Of a stretch of DNA of 64,000 nucleotides, positions 9,558 to 19,456 are shown one piece after another. The notes beneath the pieces were generated by a model. The model was not told where the DNA came from, searched no databases, and saw only the letters and a list, made by a program, of their open reading frames with translations. How positions within the stretch are numbered: the first letter of the stretch is position 1; each line of letters begins with the position of its first letter. This DNA comes from Methylophaga sp. (GTDB lineage Bacteria > Pseudomonadota > Gammaproteobacteria > Nitrosococcales > Methylophagaceae): contig NZ_VENF01000014.1 in the NCBI RefSeq assembly GCF_009711715.1, positions 1-64,000 on the forward strand, read 5' to 3'. The position numbers and the translations under genes were made by a program.

Positions 9558-11081
9558 TTATTTCCCCGATACTGCCGATTGACTGAGGACAGCATGGATG
9601 TAACTTTGACTGTCAGCCAACTGCTGTGCAACCTGTTCGGTCAATGCCGTCACTGGTCCGGCCGCTACAACCAGCAACGGGCTCATCATCAGCAGTGCGA
9701 TCATAACGCCCGTCGCTTTAGTGTTAATGGTGGCGCCATCGTTCCTGCCCTGTTCATCGACCTGATAAAACAGGATAGAGCCGCTTCTGGCCAGCGCGAT
9801 CATCATCAGCAAACTACCCAGCAGTACCACCGTGAAAATCCAGGCCTGTAATGGATGGCCGATGGCTGAATCCAGAATCAACACCTTGCCGAAAAAGCCG
9901 GAAAGCGGTGGCACACCGGCAATGGCAATCGCCGACGCCAGAAACAGACTGCCCATCACAATCCCGCGGGCCATTGCCGGCGCACTTCGGAGTTTGTCGG
10001 CATAACTGCCGCGGCCGCGTGCCACCAGATCGGCCAGCAGGAACATCGCACCGCCAATCAGGGTGGAATGGATCAGGTAATACAGACTCGCTGATAATGC
10101 TGCGTTGTTATCAATACCGATACCAACCAGCAGGGTAGCGACCGAGGCCAGAATCAGGAATGCGGCCTGTTCTTTCAGCCCACGCGCTGCAAAGACTCCG
10201 AATACGGCCAGAATCAACGTGAGCATGCCCAGCCACAATAATAAATCGGTATGCAAACCGGCCAGCGGGCCTGCCTGTTCAGCAAATAAAGTGCCGTGCA
10301 CACGGATGATGGCGTACAGCCCGACTTTGGTCATGATGGCAAACAGGGCCGCGACCGCGGCTGAGGTGGTGGCATAGGCACCGGGTAACCACAGATAAAG
10401 CGGGAAGATGGCGGCTTTGATACCGAAGACGACCAGTAAGAGCAGCGCTGCCGCTGCCACGATACCCTGATCATCGGCACTGACCGTGGCCATTTTATCC
10501 GCCAGATCAGCCATATTGAGTGTACCAAGCACGCCGTAAAGGGTACCGACGGCAAACAGGAACAGGCTGGAACCGACCAGGTTGATAACCACATAGTGCA
10601 GCCCGCCTTTGGTTCGTAAGCGACCTCCGCCGTGCAGGAGTAAACCATAAGAGGCCAGTAACAAAACCTCAAAGAACACAAACAGGTTAAACAGATCGCC
10701 GGTCAGGAAAGCACCGTTAAGACCGAACAGCTGGATCTGGAACAGGGTATGGAAATCTTCACCCTGTTTATCCGTGTCCTGTGCGATGGCATAGAGCAGG
10801 GCGAACATTGATAGAACTGCGGTAAGCAACACCATCAACGCCGATAATTTATCCAACACCAGCACAATGCCGAACGGTGCCAGCCAGTTACCCAGCAGAT
10901 AAACCTGATGCCCTTCGCTGACGGCGACTGACAGGGTTTTCAGTGTGAGGGTGATTAAACCGGCAGTAAACAGCAGGCTGATGCTGCGCTGTAACTGCAG
11001 ACTGCCGAGACGACTGAATAACAGCGCGATACCACCAACCAGTGGCCATAAAACCGGCAAGACAGGCCAGATAGAACTCAT
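9558..11081 (-). CDS. mnhD: Na+/H+ antiporter subunit D (MrpD/MnhD)
   Basis: This 507-residue polytopic protein belongs to the family of proton-pumping NADH dehydrogenase membrane subunits (NuoM/N-like). It has about 14 hydrophobic segments, the conserved glutamate in LFVFFEVLLLASYGLL, and lysine in GIKAAIFPLYLWLPGAYATTSAAVAALFA, both part of the proton path in relatives. Its start overlaps the mnhC stop by one base. With MrpA it forms the ion-translocating core of the antiporter. Confidence 0.95.
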   Translation of the reverse strand: MSSIWPVLPVLWPLVGGIALLFSRLGSLQLQRSISLLFTAGLITLTLKTLSVAVSEGHQVYLLGNWLAPFGIVLVLDKLSALMVLLTAVLSMFALLYAIAQDTDKQGEDFHTLFQIQLFGLNGAFLTGDLFNLFVFFEVLLLASYGLLLHGGGRLRTKGGLHYVVINLVGSSLFLFAVGTLYGVLGTLNMADLADKMATVSADDQGIVAAAALLLLVVFGIKAAIFPLYLWLPGAYATTSAAVAALFAIMTKVGLYAIIRVHGTLFAEQAGPLAGLHTDLLLWLGMLTLILAVFGVFAARGLKEQAAFLILASVATLLVGIGIDNNAALSASLYYLIHSTLIGGAMFLLADLVARGRGSYADKLRSAPAMARGIVMGSLFLASAIAIAGVPPLSGFFGKVLILDSAIGHPLQAWIFTVVLLGSLLMMIALARSGSILFYQVDEQGRNDGATINTKATGVMIALLMMSPLLVVAAGPVTALTEQVAQQLADSQSYIHAVLSQSAVSGK

Positions 11082-11452
11082 CAGTTACCCGCCTTTTGTC
11101 TGGATTTCACCGCCTGTTCCTCAGCCACATAGCTCAAACCATCGACATGGTCATTGCCAAGTTCACTACGGGCTTTCAGTGCCAGTACGATTAGAAAGGC
11201 GGTCATGCCGAATGCAATAACGATGGCGGTCAGCACTAAAGCCTGTGGCAGTGGATCGGTATAGGCTGTGGCATTGGGCGAGATAATGGCGGCCTGACCC
11301 ACTTGCAGACGGCCCATCGTGAACAAAAACACATTGACTGCGTAGGACAGCAGAGTCAGTCCGAGTACGACCGGGAAGGTTCTTGCACGCAGTACCAGGT
11401 ACACGCCACTGGCTGTCATCACGCCGATGACGAGGGCAATTATCCACTCCAT
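11081..11452 (-). CDS. mnhC: Na+/H+ antiporter subunit C (MrpC/MnhC)
   Basis: The 123-residue, three-helix protein is homologous to NuoK. The segment GVYLVLRARTFPVVLGLTLLSYAVNVFLF and the conserved DPLPQALVLTAIVIAFG identify MrpC. Start and stop each overlap the flanking genes by one base. It is a structural and possibly ion-path subunit of the Mrp antiporter. Confidence 0.94.
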   Translation of the reverse strand: MEWIIALVIGVMTASGVYLVLRARTFPVVLGLTLLSYAVNVFLFTMGRLQVGQAAIISPNATAYTDPLPQALVLTAIVIAFGMTAFLIVLALKARSELGNDHVDGLSYVAEEQAVKSRQKAGN

Positions 11453-14271
11453 TAATAATGCTCCTGTTGTCTCATTTGATGTGAGGCATGGCTGAGTTTG
11501 CCGAGCTCAACCAGGATCAATACCGTTGCACCAACCACGACCAGGAAGACACCGAGGTCAAAGGCCATGGCACTGGCGATTTCAAATTTACCGACCAACG
11601 GCCATTTGAGATAGGTAAAGGTAGAAGTCAGGAACGGGTAGGACAGCAGCATCGCGACAATCCCGGTAACAACGGCAGCAGTCAGGCCGATGGCAATCAC
11701 AATGTGCATATTGACTTTAATACGGGCATTGGTCCAGTCAATCCCATTGGCAAGATACTGGGAGATCAGGGCGACAGCAGCAATCAAACCGGCAATAAAG
11801 CCACCACCGGGCAGGTTGTGGCCACGCAGGAACACAAATACCGCCACGAGTAACATCAGTGGGAACAGAAGACGAGTCAGGGTCTGCATAATCGGCGGAT
11901 GCGGGTCATGACTCCATTCCCGGCCCTGAATATCCCGCATTGGGGCTGGCAGTCGCAGGTTTTTGAGCATGGCAAAGATACCCAGTCCGGCCAGCGCGAG
12001 CACGACAATCTCACCCAGGGTATCGAAACCGCGGAAGTCGACCAGAATCACGTTGACGACATTGGTGCCACCACCGCCGGGTTTACTGTTCTGGATAAAG
12101 AAGTCGGAAATCGGCGCATAATCACGGCTCATCACCGCCATGGCAAGCAACATTACCGTAATACCGGCGCTGACCGAGAGCGCGACATCACGGGTCATTC
12201 GTGTGGCATTACGCTCCTGCGGAGTATGTTGCGGCAGGAAAAACAGAGCCAGCAGCAACAGCACGATAGTGACCACTTCAACCGAAAGCTGGGTTAAAGC
12301 GAGATCCGGCGCCGAAAACTTCACAAAGCCCAGTGAGACAATCAGACCAACTACGCCGACGATAATCAAGGAGACCAGGCGCTGATGATGTAAGACAGCA
12401 CAGAGCACGCTGGCAATAACAACGAAGGCACTCAGAGCGAGGGTCAACCAGTCAATGGGTAGTAAAGCACGGTCGCCCAGTAAGGGGCTATTGAATTGCA
12501 GATAGCCATAGAGCACGGCGAGGACAGCAGTTACCAACACCCAACTGGTGGCGTTCTGTAAAGAACCGCGGTCAAACACCCGGCTGATTTTGCCGGTCGT
12601 AACCAGTATGCCGTGCAAAACCATATTGAAGAGAATACGCGCATCAATCCGGGGCAGGTTCTGGTCATGCCAGCGGAACAGTTTGTAACGGTTGAAATAG
12701 ACCAGCACGCCGATGCCCATCGCAATAAAGCTCATCATAAGTGGCAGATTAAACCCATGCCAGATAGCGAGGCTGAAAGTTGGCGGTGCCGACTGCAGGC
12801 TCGCAGCCACAGCTACCGACAGAATGGGTGCCACCAGTATCATCGGTGCAATACCGACACCCAGACACAGCAGCACCAGAATATCGACCGGAATTTTCAT
12901 AAACCGGGGCGGCTCATGCGGGGTCTTGGTTAGGCCCACCGGCTCACCGTTAAAGAACACATCGTGGATAAACCGCAGCGAGTAGGCCACTGAGAAAATC
13001 GCGCCGATGGTGACCAGCACTGGAATCGCCCACGTCATCAGACTGCCATCAGTTGCTGTTAATGCCTGTTCAAAGAACATTTCCTTGCTTAAAAAGCCGT
13101 TCAGCAGCGGCACACCAGCCATCGCTGACGCGGCGATCATCGCCAGCACAGCGGTATGCGGCATATATTTGAGCATGCCGTTGACCATTCGCATATCACG
13201 ACTGCCGCACTCGTGGTCGATAATACCCGCCACCATAAACAGGGAGGCTTTGAAGGTCGCATGGTTAATGATATGGAAGATGGCGGCCACTGCAGCCAGT
13301 TGAGTACTGAAACCGAACAGCAGGGTAATGAGGCCCAGGTGACTGATAGTGGAATAGGCCAGCAGACCTTTTAGATCGTGTTTGAACAGCGCGGTATAAG
13401 CGCCGAGTACCATCGTGAACATCCCGGCGCCGCCGACCAGCCAGCCCCAGGCTTCGGTGCCTGACAGCACAGGGAACAGCCGCGCCAGCATAAAAATACC
13501 GGCTTTGACCATGGTCGCAGAATGCAGGTAGGCCGATACCGGCGTCGGTGCCGCCATCGCATGCGGCAGCCAGAAATGGAAAGGAAACTGGGCAGACTTG
13601 GTGAATACGCCCAGCAGAATCAGTACCAGCACAGTCAGATAATGTTCATGCTGGCGAATCTGTTCCCCGGCGGCCAGCACGTCCGTGAGGTTATAACTGC
13701 CGACAATATTGCCCAGCATGATGACACCGGCGAGCATCGCCAGACCACCGGCACCGGTGATAGCCAGCGCCATGCGGGCACCGTCACGGGCATCCTGCTG
13801 ATGTTGCCAGTAGCTGATCAGCAGGAAGGAGGTCAGTGAGGTCAGTTCCCAGAACACGACCAGCTGAATCAGATTCTCCGATAATACGATGCCCAGCATC
13901 GAGCCCATAAACATCAACAGATAGGCAAAGAAGCGGCCCATTGAGTCTTTGGGAGAGAGGTAATAGCGGGCGTAGAGGATGACCAGCAGCCCGATCAGCA
14001 GAATCAACAGCGTGAACAGGAGGGCCAGGCCATCAAGCCGGAACGCGAAATCCAGTCCCAGTGCCGGTAACCAGGACCAGCTCTGTATCAAAGTTTCGCC
14101 GGCAAAAGGCAAATGTATTGCCGGTAGCAGAAACAGCAGTGAGATCAAGGTCACCAGCCCGGCAGTCCAGGCAGAAGCCACACGATTGATATTGGCAGCC
14201 AGTGCCGCCAAAGGCGCACCCAGAAATGGGATCAGGGCAATAAGAGGGAGGTTAAATTCGAGCAGATTCAT
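11452..14271 (-). CDS. mnhA: Na+/H+ antiporter subunit A fused to subunit B (MrpAB)
   Basis: The protein has 939 residues. Residues 1 to about 560 form a NuoL-like core ([70 protein letters not shown], split here by the loop typical of MrpA). A MrpA-specific C-terminal extension follows to about 770. The end is a MrpB domain: [28 protein letters not shown] starts near 790 and the protein closes with a short polar tail. Fusion of A and B is usual in Gram-negative Mrp systems, so no separate mnhB is expected. First gene of the operon; the promoter lies between 14271 and the cytochrome gene terminator. Confidence 0.94.
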   Translation of the reverse strand: MNLLEFNLPLIALIPFLGAPLAALAANINRVASAWTAGLVTLISLLFLLPAIHLPFAGETLIQSWSWLPALGLDFAFRLDGLALLFTLLILLIGLLVILYARYYLSPKDSMGRFFAYLLMFMGSMLGIVLSENLIQLVVFWELTSLTSFLLISYWQHQQDARDGARMALAITGAGGLAMLAGVIMLGNIVGSYNLTDVLAAGEQIRQHEHYLTVLVLILLGVFTKSAQFPFHFWLPHAMAAPTPVSAYLHSATMVKAGIFMLARLFPVLSGTEAWGWLVGGAGMFTMVLGAYTALFKHDLKGLLAYSTISHLGLITLLFGFSTQLAAVAAIFHIINHATFKASLFMVAGIIDHECGSRDMRMVNGMLKYMPHTAVLAMIAASAMAGVPLLNGFLSKEMFFEQALTATDGSLMTWAIPVLVTIGAIFSVAYSLRFIHDVFFNGEPVGLTKTPHEPPRFMKIPVDILVLLCLGVGIAPMILVAPILSVAVAASLQSAPPTFSLAIWHGFNLPLMMSFIAMGIGVLVYFNRYKLFRWHDQNLPRIDARILFNMVLHGILVTTGKISRVFDRGSLQNATSWVLVTAVLAVLYGYLQFNSPLLGDRALLPIDWLTLALSAFVVIASVLCAVLHHQRLVSLIIVGVVGLIVSLGFVKFSAPDLALTQLSVEVVTIVLLLLALFFLPQHTPQERNATRMTRDVALSVSAGITVMLLAMAVMSRDYAPISDFFIQNSKPGGGGTNVVNVILVDFRGFDTLGEIVVLALAGLGIFAMLKNLRLPAPMRDIQGREWSHDPHPPIMQTLTRLLFPLMLLVAVFVFLRGHNLPGGGFIAGLIAAVALISQYLANGIDWTNARIKVNMHIVIAIGLTAAVVTGIVAMLLSYPFLTSTFTYLKWPLVGKFEIASAMAFDLGVFLVVVGATVLILVELGKLSHASHQMRQQEHY

Positions 14272-14319
14272 TAACTTTTTCTGGCGTCGCGCTAAAGCCT
14301 GTTCCAGTCTATAGGAGTT

Positions 14320-14352
14320 AAAAAAGCACTGCCTGAAAAATCAGGCAGTGCT
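14320..14352 (-). terminator. Rho-independent terminator of the cytochrome c5 gene
   Basis: A perfect 12-base stem (AGCACTGCCTGA at 14325-14336 with TCAGGCAGTGCT at 14341-14352) encloses an AAAA loop. Read on the minus strand it is followed by a T-tract. It separates the cytochrome gene from the Mrp operon, so they are probably transcribed independently. Confidence 0.88.
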
Positions 14353-14372
14353 GGCTCTGTTTTTATTTTACT

Positions 14373-14852
14373 TTACTGAAACTCAGCGACCATATGATCG
14401 ACAGCAGCTTTAACCTCTTCATCAGTCAGGTCGGCACGGCCGCCTTTCGCCGGCATCATGTTAAAGCCATTAATCGCATGGTCATACAGGGTTTCAATAC
14501 CTTTCTCGATACGCGGTGCCCAGTCGTCTGCACTACCCAGCTTGGGTGATTGCATCAGGCCTGCGGCATGACAGGAGGCACAGACAGAGGAGACAATTTG
14601 TTCACCCACACCACCCGCACTGCCGGTTTCAGCCTCAGCAGGCGGCGCTTCAACAGCGGGCGGTTCACCCACGGTCACTTCAGCGACAGGGCCGATACGT
14701 TCCTGAACCGCTTCAGGTTCCATGCTGGCCGGTGCTGTCACGTTTTTTGCGACATCTTCCATATTGTCCAGAATCAGCAGGGCAATACCGAACAGGATGG
14801 CAAAGGTAACAAGACTACCGACAAGAAATGTACCCGATTTATTTTTATTCAT
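14373..14852 (-). CDS. Membrane-anchored cytochrome c5-type protein
   Basis: The 159-residue protein has a single N-terminal membrane segment (about residues 8-28), an Ala/Pro/Glu-rich linker of about 50 residues, then a small class I cytochrome domain. Heme attachment site CASCH is at residues 91-95; the likely axial methionine is M133 in NMMPAKGG, a pattern typical of cytochrome c5 (DUF/CytC_553-like). The anchor and flexible linker would keep the heme domain in the periplasm near the membrane as an electron carrier. Partners are unknown. It has its own terminator and lies divergent in function from the neighbouring Mrp operon. Confidence 0.88.
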   Translation of the reverse strand: MNKNKSGTFLVGSLVTFAILFGIALLILDNMEDVAKNVTAPASMEPEAVQERIGPVAEVTVGEPPAVEAPPAEAETGSAGGVGEQIVSSVCASCHAAGLMQSPKLGSADDWAPRIEKGIETLYDHAINGFNMMPAKGGRADLTDEEVKAAVDHMVAEFQ

Positions 14853-14943
14853 CGTTGAACCTCAAGCAGAAAATGAAAACCTGCGCCAATTATACGGTCA
14901 TCAGCCGCGCTGTGCCACGCCAATAGACGCCTAATCTAATGGA

Positions 14944-15942
14944 TTATTCGATTGCGGCCAGGGCGATTTTGCCCAGCGTATGTCCGTCGCGCAATTGCTG
15001 ATGAGCCTGAATCAATGTGTCGGCATTGATAGGGCCCAGCGTTTGCTTCAGGGTGGTTTTAATCAGCCCTTCATCCAGCATTTCGCCAATGCGGTTAAGT
15101 AATTGATGCTGGGCCGTAATATCGGCTGTTTTATGCATTGGTCGAGTAAACATGAATTCCCAGACAATACCGGCACTCTTGGTTTTGAGTTTATCGATAT
15201 TGTGATTTTGCTGACTGGTGACTACAAAGCAAATCAGGCCCTGAGGTGCGATAAGATCAGTCACCAGATCGTAATAGGGATCGGTATCGCCCAGACAGAG
15301 AATATAATCTGGATCGGCAATATTGAGGCGCCCGTATTCTTCGCTCAAATCATGATGATCAATCACATAATCGGCGCCCAGTTCCCGGCACCATGCCGCA
15401 GATGATTCTCTGGATGCAGTCGCTACCACGGTGAGCTCTGCGACCTGTTTAGCCAACTGAATGGCAATAGAGCCTACCCCACCGGCACCGCCAATAATCA
15501 ACAGCGTTTTACCTTTGTCGAGGTTGGGATAAATCTTCATCCGTGAAAACAGTGCTTCCCAGGCAGTGATGCTGGTCAGGGGCATCGCAGCGGCTTCCGG
15601 CGCAGAGAGTTTCCGGGGGGCAAAACCGACAATACGTTCGTCGACCAGTTGATGGCTGGCATAACAGCCGTCGCGACTGATATCGCCGGCATAGAACACT
15701 TTGTCGCCGACTTTGAACAGTTCACAGTCTCTGCCGGCGGCGATAACCGTGCCGCAGGCATCCCAGCCAACGATTTTAGGCTGTTCGAGTTCACCCTGGA
15801 TGCCGGCGATGACTTTGGTATCGACCGGGTTGACAGCAATCGCCTCTATGGCAATCAGCAGATCACGTCCTTCCGGCTCAGGCAGGTCATGTTCGACCAG
15901 TGTCGGGGCGGCGTTGGCCGCAGTATAACCATATGCTTTCAT
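14944..15942 (-). CDS. Zinc-type alcohol dehydrogenase-like quinone oxidoreductase family protein
   Basis: This 332-residue medium-chain dehydrogenase/reductase has an N-terminal GroES-like domain (MKAYGYTAANAAPTLVEHDLPEPEGRDLLIAI) and a Rossmann domain with the NAD(P) motif GGAGGVGSIAIQLAKQ near residues 150-165. The catalytic zinc ligands of true alcohol dehydrogenases are not evident, so it fits the zinc-independent quinone-oxidoreductase-like branch (ZADH/YogA-like). Substrate unknown. It stands alone between the cytochrome gene and the DUF1841 gene, on the same strand. Confidence 0.85.
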   Translation of the reverse strand: MKAYGYTAANAAPTLVEHDLPEPEGRDLLIAIEAIAVNPVDTKVIAGIQGELEQPKIVGWDACGTVIAAGRDCELFKVGDKVFYAGDISRDGCYASHQLVDERIVGFAPRKLSAPEAAAMPLTSITAWEALFSRMKIYPNLDKGKTLLIIGGAGGVGSIAIQLAKQVAELTVVATASRESSAAWCRELGADYVIDHHDLSEEYGRLNIADPDYILCLGDTDPYYDLVTDLIAPQGLICFVVTSQQNHNIDKLKTKSAGIVWEFMFTRPMHKTADITAQHQLLNRIGEMLDEGLIKTTLKQTLGPINADTLIQAHQQLRDGHTLGKIALAAIE

Positions 15943-16009
15943 GAGCGGGTCTCCGGCTGATGATTAAGCGAATCCTTTTGCTGACAGCATAAGGAAACAA
16001 TGTTTCAGT

Positions 16010-16441
16010 CTAGGGCTTATCACACAGATGCTGCAATGCCAGCAGATAATCCTGTTCCGACGGCGGCTGACCATCACGCTGTGCCTGCCACAGCATCTCT
16101 GCCAGACAGTCTATCATTGCATGCTCGCAGTCATGATGATTGTCATAACGCTGTAGCAACTGCTGGTAGAGCGCGCGAATCCCGGCTGGTCGATCGGTGC
16201 TGATTTGCTCATGCAGAGAAATATGCAGGCCCATATGCAGGAAGGGGTTGGATTCACCGGCTTCGATAGTGAAATCCTTGTCGAGTTTATCCGGATCCGA
16301 GAGCAGCGACTGATATTCCGGGTGCATATCGATGATTTGCGCCAGTACCCGTTCCAGTCCGTCCAGTGGCTGATTAGTCTGCATTTTCGACCAGACATCG
16401 AAAAATACCTGTCTCAGTTGTTGACGGTTTTGACCAAACAT
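16010..16441 (-). CDS. DUF1841 family protein
   Basis: This 143-residue soluble protein opens MFGQNRQQLRQVFFDVWSKM. It also contains the NPFLHMGLHISLHEQISTDRP block, which defines DUF1841, a proteobacterial family of unknown function. Several conserved histidines and acidic residues could bind metal, but nothing is established. It starts 3 bases after the nth stop and is the last gene of the rnf-nth operon. Confidence 0.87.
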   Translation of the reverse strand: MFGQNRQQLRQVFFDVWSKMQTNQPLDGLERVLAQIIDMHPEYQSLLSDPDKLDKDFTIEAGESNPFLHMGLHISLHEQISTDRPAGIRALYQQLLQRYDNHHDCEHAMIDCLAEMLWQAQRDGQPPSEQDYLLALQHLCDKP

Positions 16442-16443
16442 TA

Positions 16444-17097
16444 TCAGGCGCTACGAGCGGCACGCCGCTGATGATCGCGGAAATAATCACATAAGTGACT
16501 GACGCAGCATTCATCGCACTTGGGCTTGCGGGCAGTGCAGACATAACGGCCATGCAGAATCAGCCAATGATGGGCATCGAGCATAAATTCCTTAGGCACC
16601 ACTTTCATCAGTTTATCTTCCACCGCACGGACGGTTTTACCTTTGGCAAGGCCGGTCCGGTTGGAGAGGCGGAAAATATGCGTATCGACCGCCATCACCG
16701 GCTGTTTGAATACTGTGTTCAGGATGACATTAGCGGTTTTTCGGCCCACGCCCGGCAGCGCTTCCAGTGCAGCACGGTCCTCGGGCACTTCACCACCATG
16801 CTGTTCCAGCAAGATGCGGCAGGTTTTGATCACGTTCTCGGCCTTGCTGTTAAACAGGCCGATGGTTTTTATGTAATGCTTGAGACCGTCAACGCCCAGA
16901 TCGAGAATCGCCTGTGGTGTGTTAGCGACCGGATACAGTTTGTCGGTGGCCTTATTAACACCGACATCCGTGGCTTGGGCAGACAGGATAACCGCCACCA
17001 ATAATTCAAACGGGCTGCTGTATTTCAGCTCCGTAGTCGGTGCCGGATTGTGCGCCTGTAAAGTGGCAAAAAACTCGCGCCGCTGGGCCTGGTTCAT
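16444..17097 (-). CDS. nth: Endonuclease III (DNA glycosylase/AP lyase)
   Basis: The protein has 217 residues. Its helix-hairpin-helix LPGVGRKTANVILN carries the catalytic lysine, and VDTHIFRLSNR carries the catalytic aspartate. The C-terminal cluster CTARKPKCDECCVSHLC provides four cysteines for a [4Fe-4S] centre. Nth removes oxidised pyrimidines and cleaves abasic sites in base excision repair. It lies 5 bases downstream of rnfE, the common rnfABCDGE-nth order of gammaproteobacteria; an electron-transfer connection is not implied. Confidence 0.96.
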   Translation of the reverse strand: MNQAQRREFFATLQAHNPAPTTELKYSSPFELLVAVILSAQATDVGVNKATDKLYPVANTPQAILDLGVDGLKHYIKTIGLFNSKAENVIKTCRILLEQHGGEVPEDRAALEALPGVGRKTANVILNTVFKQPVMAVDTHIFRLSNRTGLAKGKTVRAVEDKLMKVVPKEFMLDAHHWLILHGRYVCTARKPKCDECCVSHLCDYFRDHQRRAARSA

Positions 17098-17102
17098 GCT
17101 GC

Positions 17103-17789
17103 CTAACCTGCTGCCGGGGTTTCGACCTCAACCACACTGGCTTTGGGTTCACGTTTCGCCAGACGGATATCGATGCTGTTCTTGAGGGCGACAAGCAGGC
17201 CCAGACCGATAAAAGCACCCGGTGGTAACAGGGCCATCAGAAATCCACGGTAATCCTCAATCACGGTGATGGTCAGCCCTCGTGCGCCTTCACCGAACAT
17301 CAGGTAAGCCTGGGAAAACAGGGTGCCCTGACCAATCAGTTCACGCATCGCGCCCAGCAAAATTAATACAGCTGCAAAACCGAGTCCCATCATCAGTCCA
17401 TCAAGCAGCGCCGGCCCCACCGAGTTACGGGCGGCAAAGGCTTCAGCACGGCCGATAATCGAACAGTTGGTGACGATAAGCGGAATGAAAATACCCAGGA
17501 TCAGATAGAGCTCATGGAACCAGGCATTCATCGACAGTTCAATGATGGTGACGATAGATGCGATAATCATGACAAATACCGGCAGCCGCGCTTCATCCGG
17601 GATTTGATTACGCAGCAGCGAAATAATGCCGTTCGATGCAACCAAAGTCAGGATGGTAGCAAGTCCCAGTCCCAGCCCGTTGATCACGGTATTGGTCACG
17701 GCCAGCAGGGGGCACAGCCCCAGCAGTTGAACCAGGCCGGGATTATTTTTCCATAATCCGTCTACGATGATCTGTTTGTATGCATTCAT
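17103..17789 (-). CDS. rnfE: Ion-translocating oxidoreductase complex subunit E (RnfE/RsxE)
   Basis: The protein has 228 residues and about six membrane helices. [32 protein letters not shown] at the N-terminus and [22 protein letters not shown] in the middle are diagnostic for RnfE; the cysteines in these half-repeats bind an intramembrane iron-sulfur centre together with RnfA. Overlaps rnfG by 4 bases. Rnf couples electron flow between ferredoxin and NADH to Na+ or H+ movement across the inner membrane. Confidence 0.95.
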   Translation of the reverse strand: MNAYKQIIVDGLWKNNPGLVQLLGLCPLLAVTNTVINGLGLGLATILTLVASNGIISLLRNQIPDEARLPVFVMIIASIVTIIELSMNAWFHELYLILGIFIPLIVTNCSIIGRAEAFAARNSVGPALLDGLMMGLGFAAVLILLGAMRELIGQGTLFSQAYLMFGEGARGLTITVIEDYRGFLMALLPPGAFIGLGLLVALKNSIDIRLAKREPKASVVEVETPAAG

Positions 17790-18421
17790 TCCTCTTCCTC
17801 CGCGACGGCAAACAGCTCATCACGATGTTTGCGGAAATATTCCAGCGATTGTTTGACTGCACCGACTACCGCCCGTGGGGTAATGGTGGCACCGGTGAAC
17901 TGGTCAAACTGACCGCCGTCTTTTTTCACCCGCCATTTGGATGCTGGCGGGTTGCCGAGTGACAGACCTTCAAACTGCAATATCCAGTCGTCTTTTTTGA
18001 CATCAATTTTATCACCCAGGCCAGGCGTTTCTTTGTGGTCGATAACACGTACGCCAGCCAGTTTACCGCTGTAATAGATACCAACAAGCATCTTGATGGT
18101 GCCCGAATAACCATCCGGTGCAATCACGGTCAGCACGGCAGCAATCGGCTCATCATCCATCCTTGCCCGGTAGACCAGTGTCGGTTCTTCAGTTCCCAGT
18201 GCCTGCGTCGGCGGCAACAGCAAAGTGTCCTGAAGAATGGCGTTGTTGTATTCATCATGCGGTATCAAGGCATTGATGCCGTCCAGCAGCGCCTGGCGCT
18301 GGTTTTCTTTGATCTGTTCACGGGTATTCTGTTCGGTGAGCGCGACCAGGGTGGTGGCAACAATCGCAAACAGACCCAGCAGCAGGCCGACCCGGACAAT
18401 ATGTTTCTGCAAATCCTTCAT
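17786..18421 (-). CDS. rnfG: Ion-translocating oxidoreductase complex subunit G (RnfG)
   Basis: The 211-residue protein has one N-terminal membrane anchor (about residues 9-29) and a periplasmic FMN-binding domain. The flavinylation motif TGATIT places the covalent FMN on T181. [11 protein letters not shown] near residue 130 is also conserved. Overlaps rnfD and rnfE by 4 bases each. FMN attachment would need an ApbE transferase, which is not in this window. Confidence 0.95.
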   Translation of the reverse strand: MKDLQKHIVRVGLLLGLFAIVATTLVALTEQNTREQIKENQRQALLDGINALIPHDEYNNAILQDTLLLPPTQALGTEEPTLVYRARMDDEPIAAVLTVIAPDGYSGTIKMLVGIYYSGKLAGVRVIDHKETPGLGDKIDVKKDDWILQFEGLSLGNPPASKWRVKKDGGQFDQFTGATITPRAVVGAVKQSLEYFRKHRDELFAVAEEEE

Positions 18422-19452
18422 TGTTTGCCGGTTCCGTAGACTTTGGGCTGGGTGTAGTAATCAATCAGCGGCACCAGCATATTCATCAGTAACACACCAA
18501 AGGCGACACCATCCGGATAGCCGCCCCAGACACGGATTATAAAAGTCAGGGCACCGACACCGGCACCGAAAACCAGTCGGCCATTGGGTGTGGTTGAACC
18601 TGAAACAGGATCGGTGGCAATAAAGAAAGCCCCGATCATGGTGCCGCCACTGAACAGATGAAACAGCGGTGAACCGGTGATATCCGGCGCAAACCACTGG
18701 GTCACAAGGCTCAGGACAAACAAGGTGCCGATCATGGCGACCGGGACCTGCCAGCTGATGACGCGCTTATACAGCAGATATAGACCGCCCAGCATAAACC
18801 AGATATTGATCCACTCCCAACCCAGGCCACCAACAAAACCAAACAGGTTCTGATTAGTAATCAGCGCCGGCTGAATCTGCTGACCAATCTGGGTTTTCAT
18901 TGCATCCAGCGGTGTCGCGCCAGACACAGCATCCGGGGTTAGCCCGGCAGCAGTTTCACCATAAAAAATCAGGTGAAAGGCGTCGACAAAGCCCAGCGGA
19001 TTGTCCGCCAGAGACAAAACCGGCAACCACGTTGTCATTTCCAGCGGGAAAGACAAGAGCAGCAGGACATAACCAACCATCGCCGGATTGAAAGGGTTGT
19101 AGCCAAGGCCACCGTAAAGATGTTTGGCAAACACAATGGCAAACAGCACACCGGTGACGGTCAGCCACCAGGGGGACAGAGGAGGGATTGCAACAGCCAG
19201 CAGTACAGCAGTGACCGCAGCACTGCCATCACTGAGAAACGGCTTGATCGGGCGATGGCGTATTTTCAGCAGCAGGGCTTCAGCACCAAGTGCAACCACC
19301 AGGGCCAGCACGATATTGATAAGCACGGCAGGGCCGAAGAAATAGACCATGGCAATGACTGCCGGCACCATAGCCAGCAGTACTTGCAGCATTTGCAGCG
19401 TGACGCGGTTAGTCCCCGCCAGGAAAGGCGGACTTATCCGGAATAGCGCCAT
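18418..19452 (-). CDS. rnfD: Ion-translocating oxidoreductase complex subunit D (RnfD)
   Basis: The protein has 344 residues from the ATG at 19452, which gives MALFRISPPFLAGTNRV and lies 4 bases after the rnfC stop with AGGAGA upstream. A longer in-frame start would add 56 basic residues read from the wrong frame of rnfC and is rejected. About nine membrane helices are present. SGATPLDAMKT is the flavin-attachment motif (FMN on threonine). NqrB-like fold; part of the membrane electron path of Rnf. Confidence 0.95.
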   Translation of the reverse strand: MALFRISPPFLAGTNRVTLQMLQVLLAMVPAVIAMVYFFGPAVLINIVLALVVALGAEALLLKIRHRPIKPFLSDGSAAVTAVLLAVAIPPLSPWWLTVTGVLFAIVFAKHLYGGLGYNPFNPAMVGYVLLLLSFPLEMTTWLPVLSLADNPLGFVDAFHLIFYGETAAGLTPDAVSGATPLDAMKTQIGQQIQPALITNQNLFGFVGGLGWEWINIWFMLGGLYLLYKRVISWQVPVAMIGTLFVLSLVTQWFAPDITGSPLFHLFSGGTMIGAFFIATDPVSGSTTPNGRLVFGAGVGALTFIIRVWGGYPDGVAFGVLLMNMLVPLIDYYTQPKVYGTGKQ

Positions 19453-19456
19453 AGTC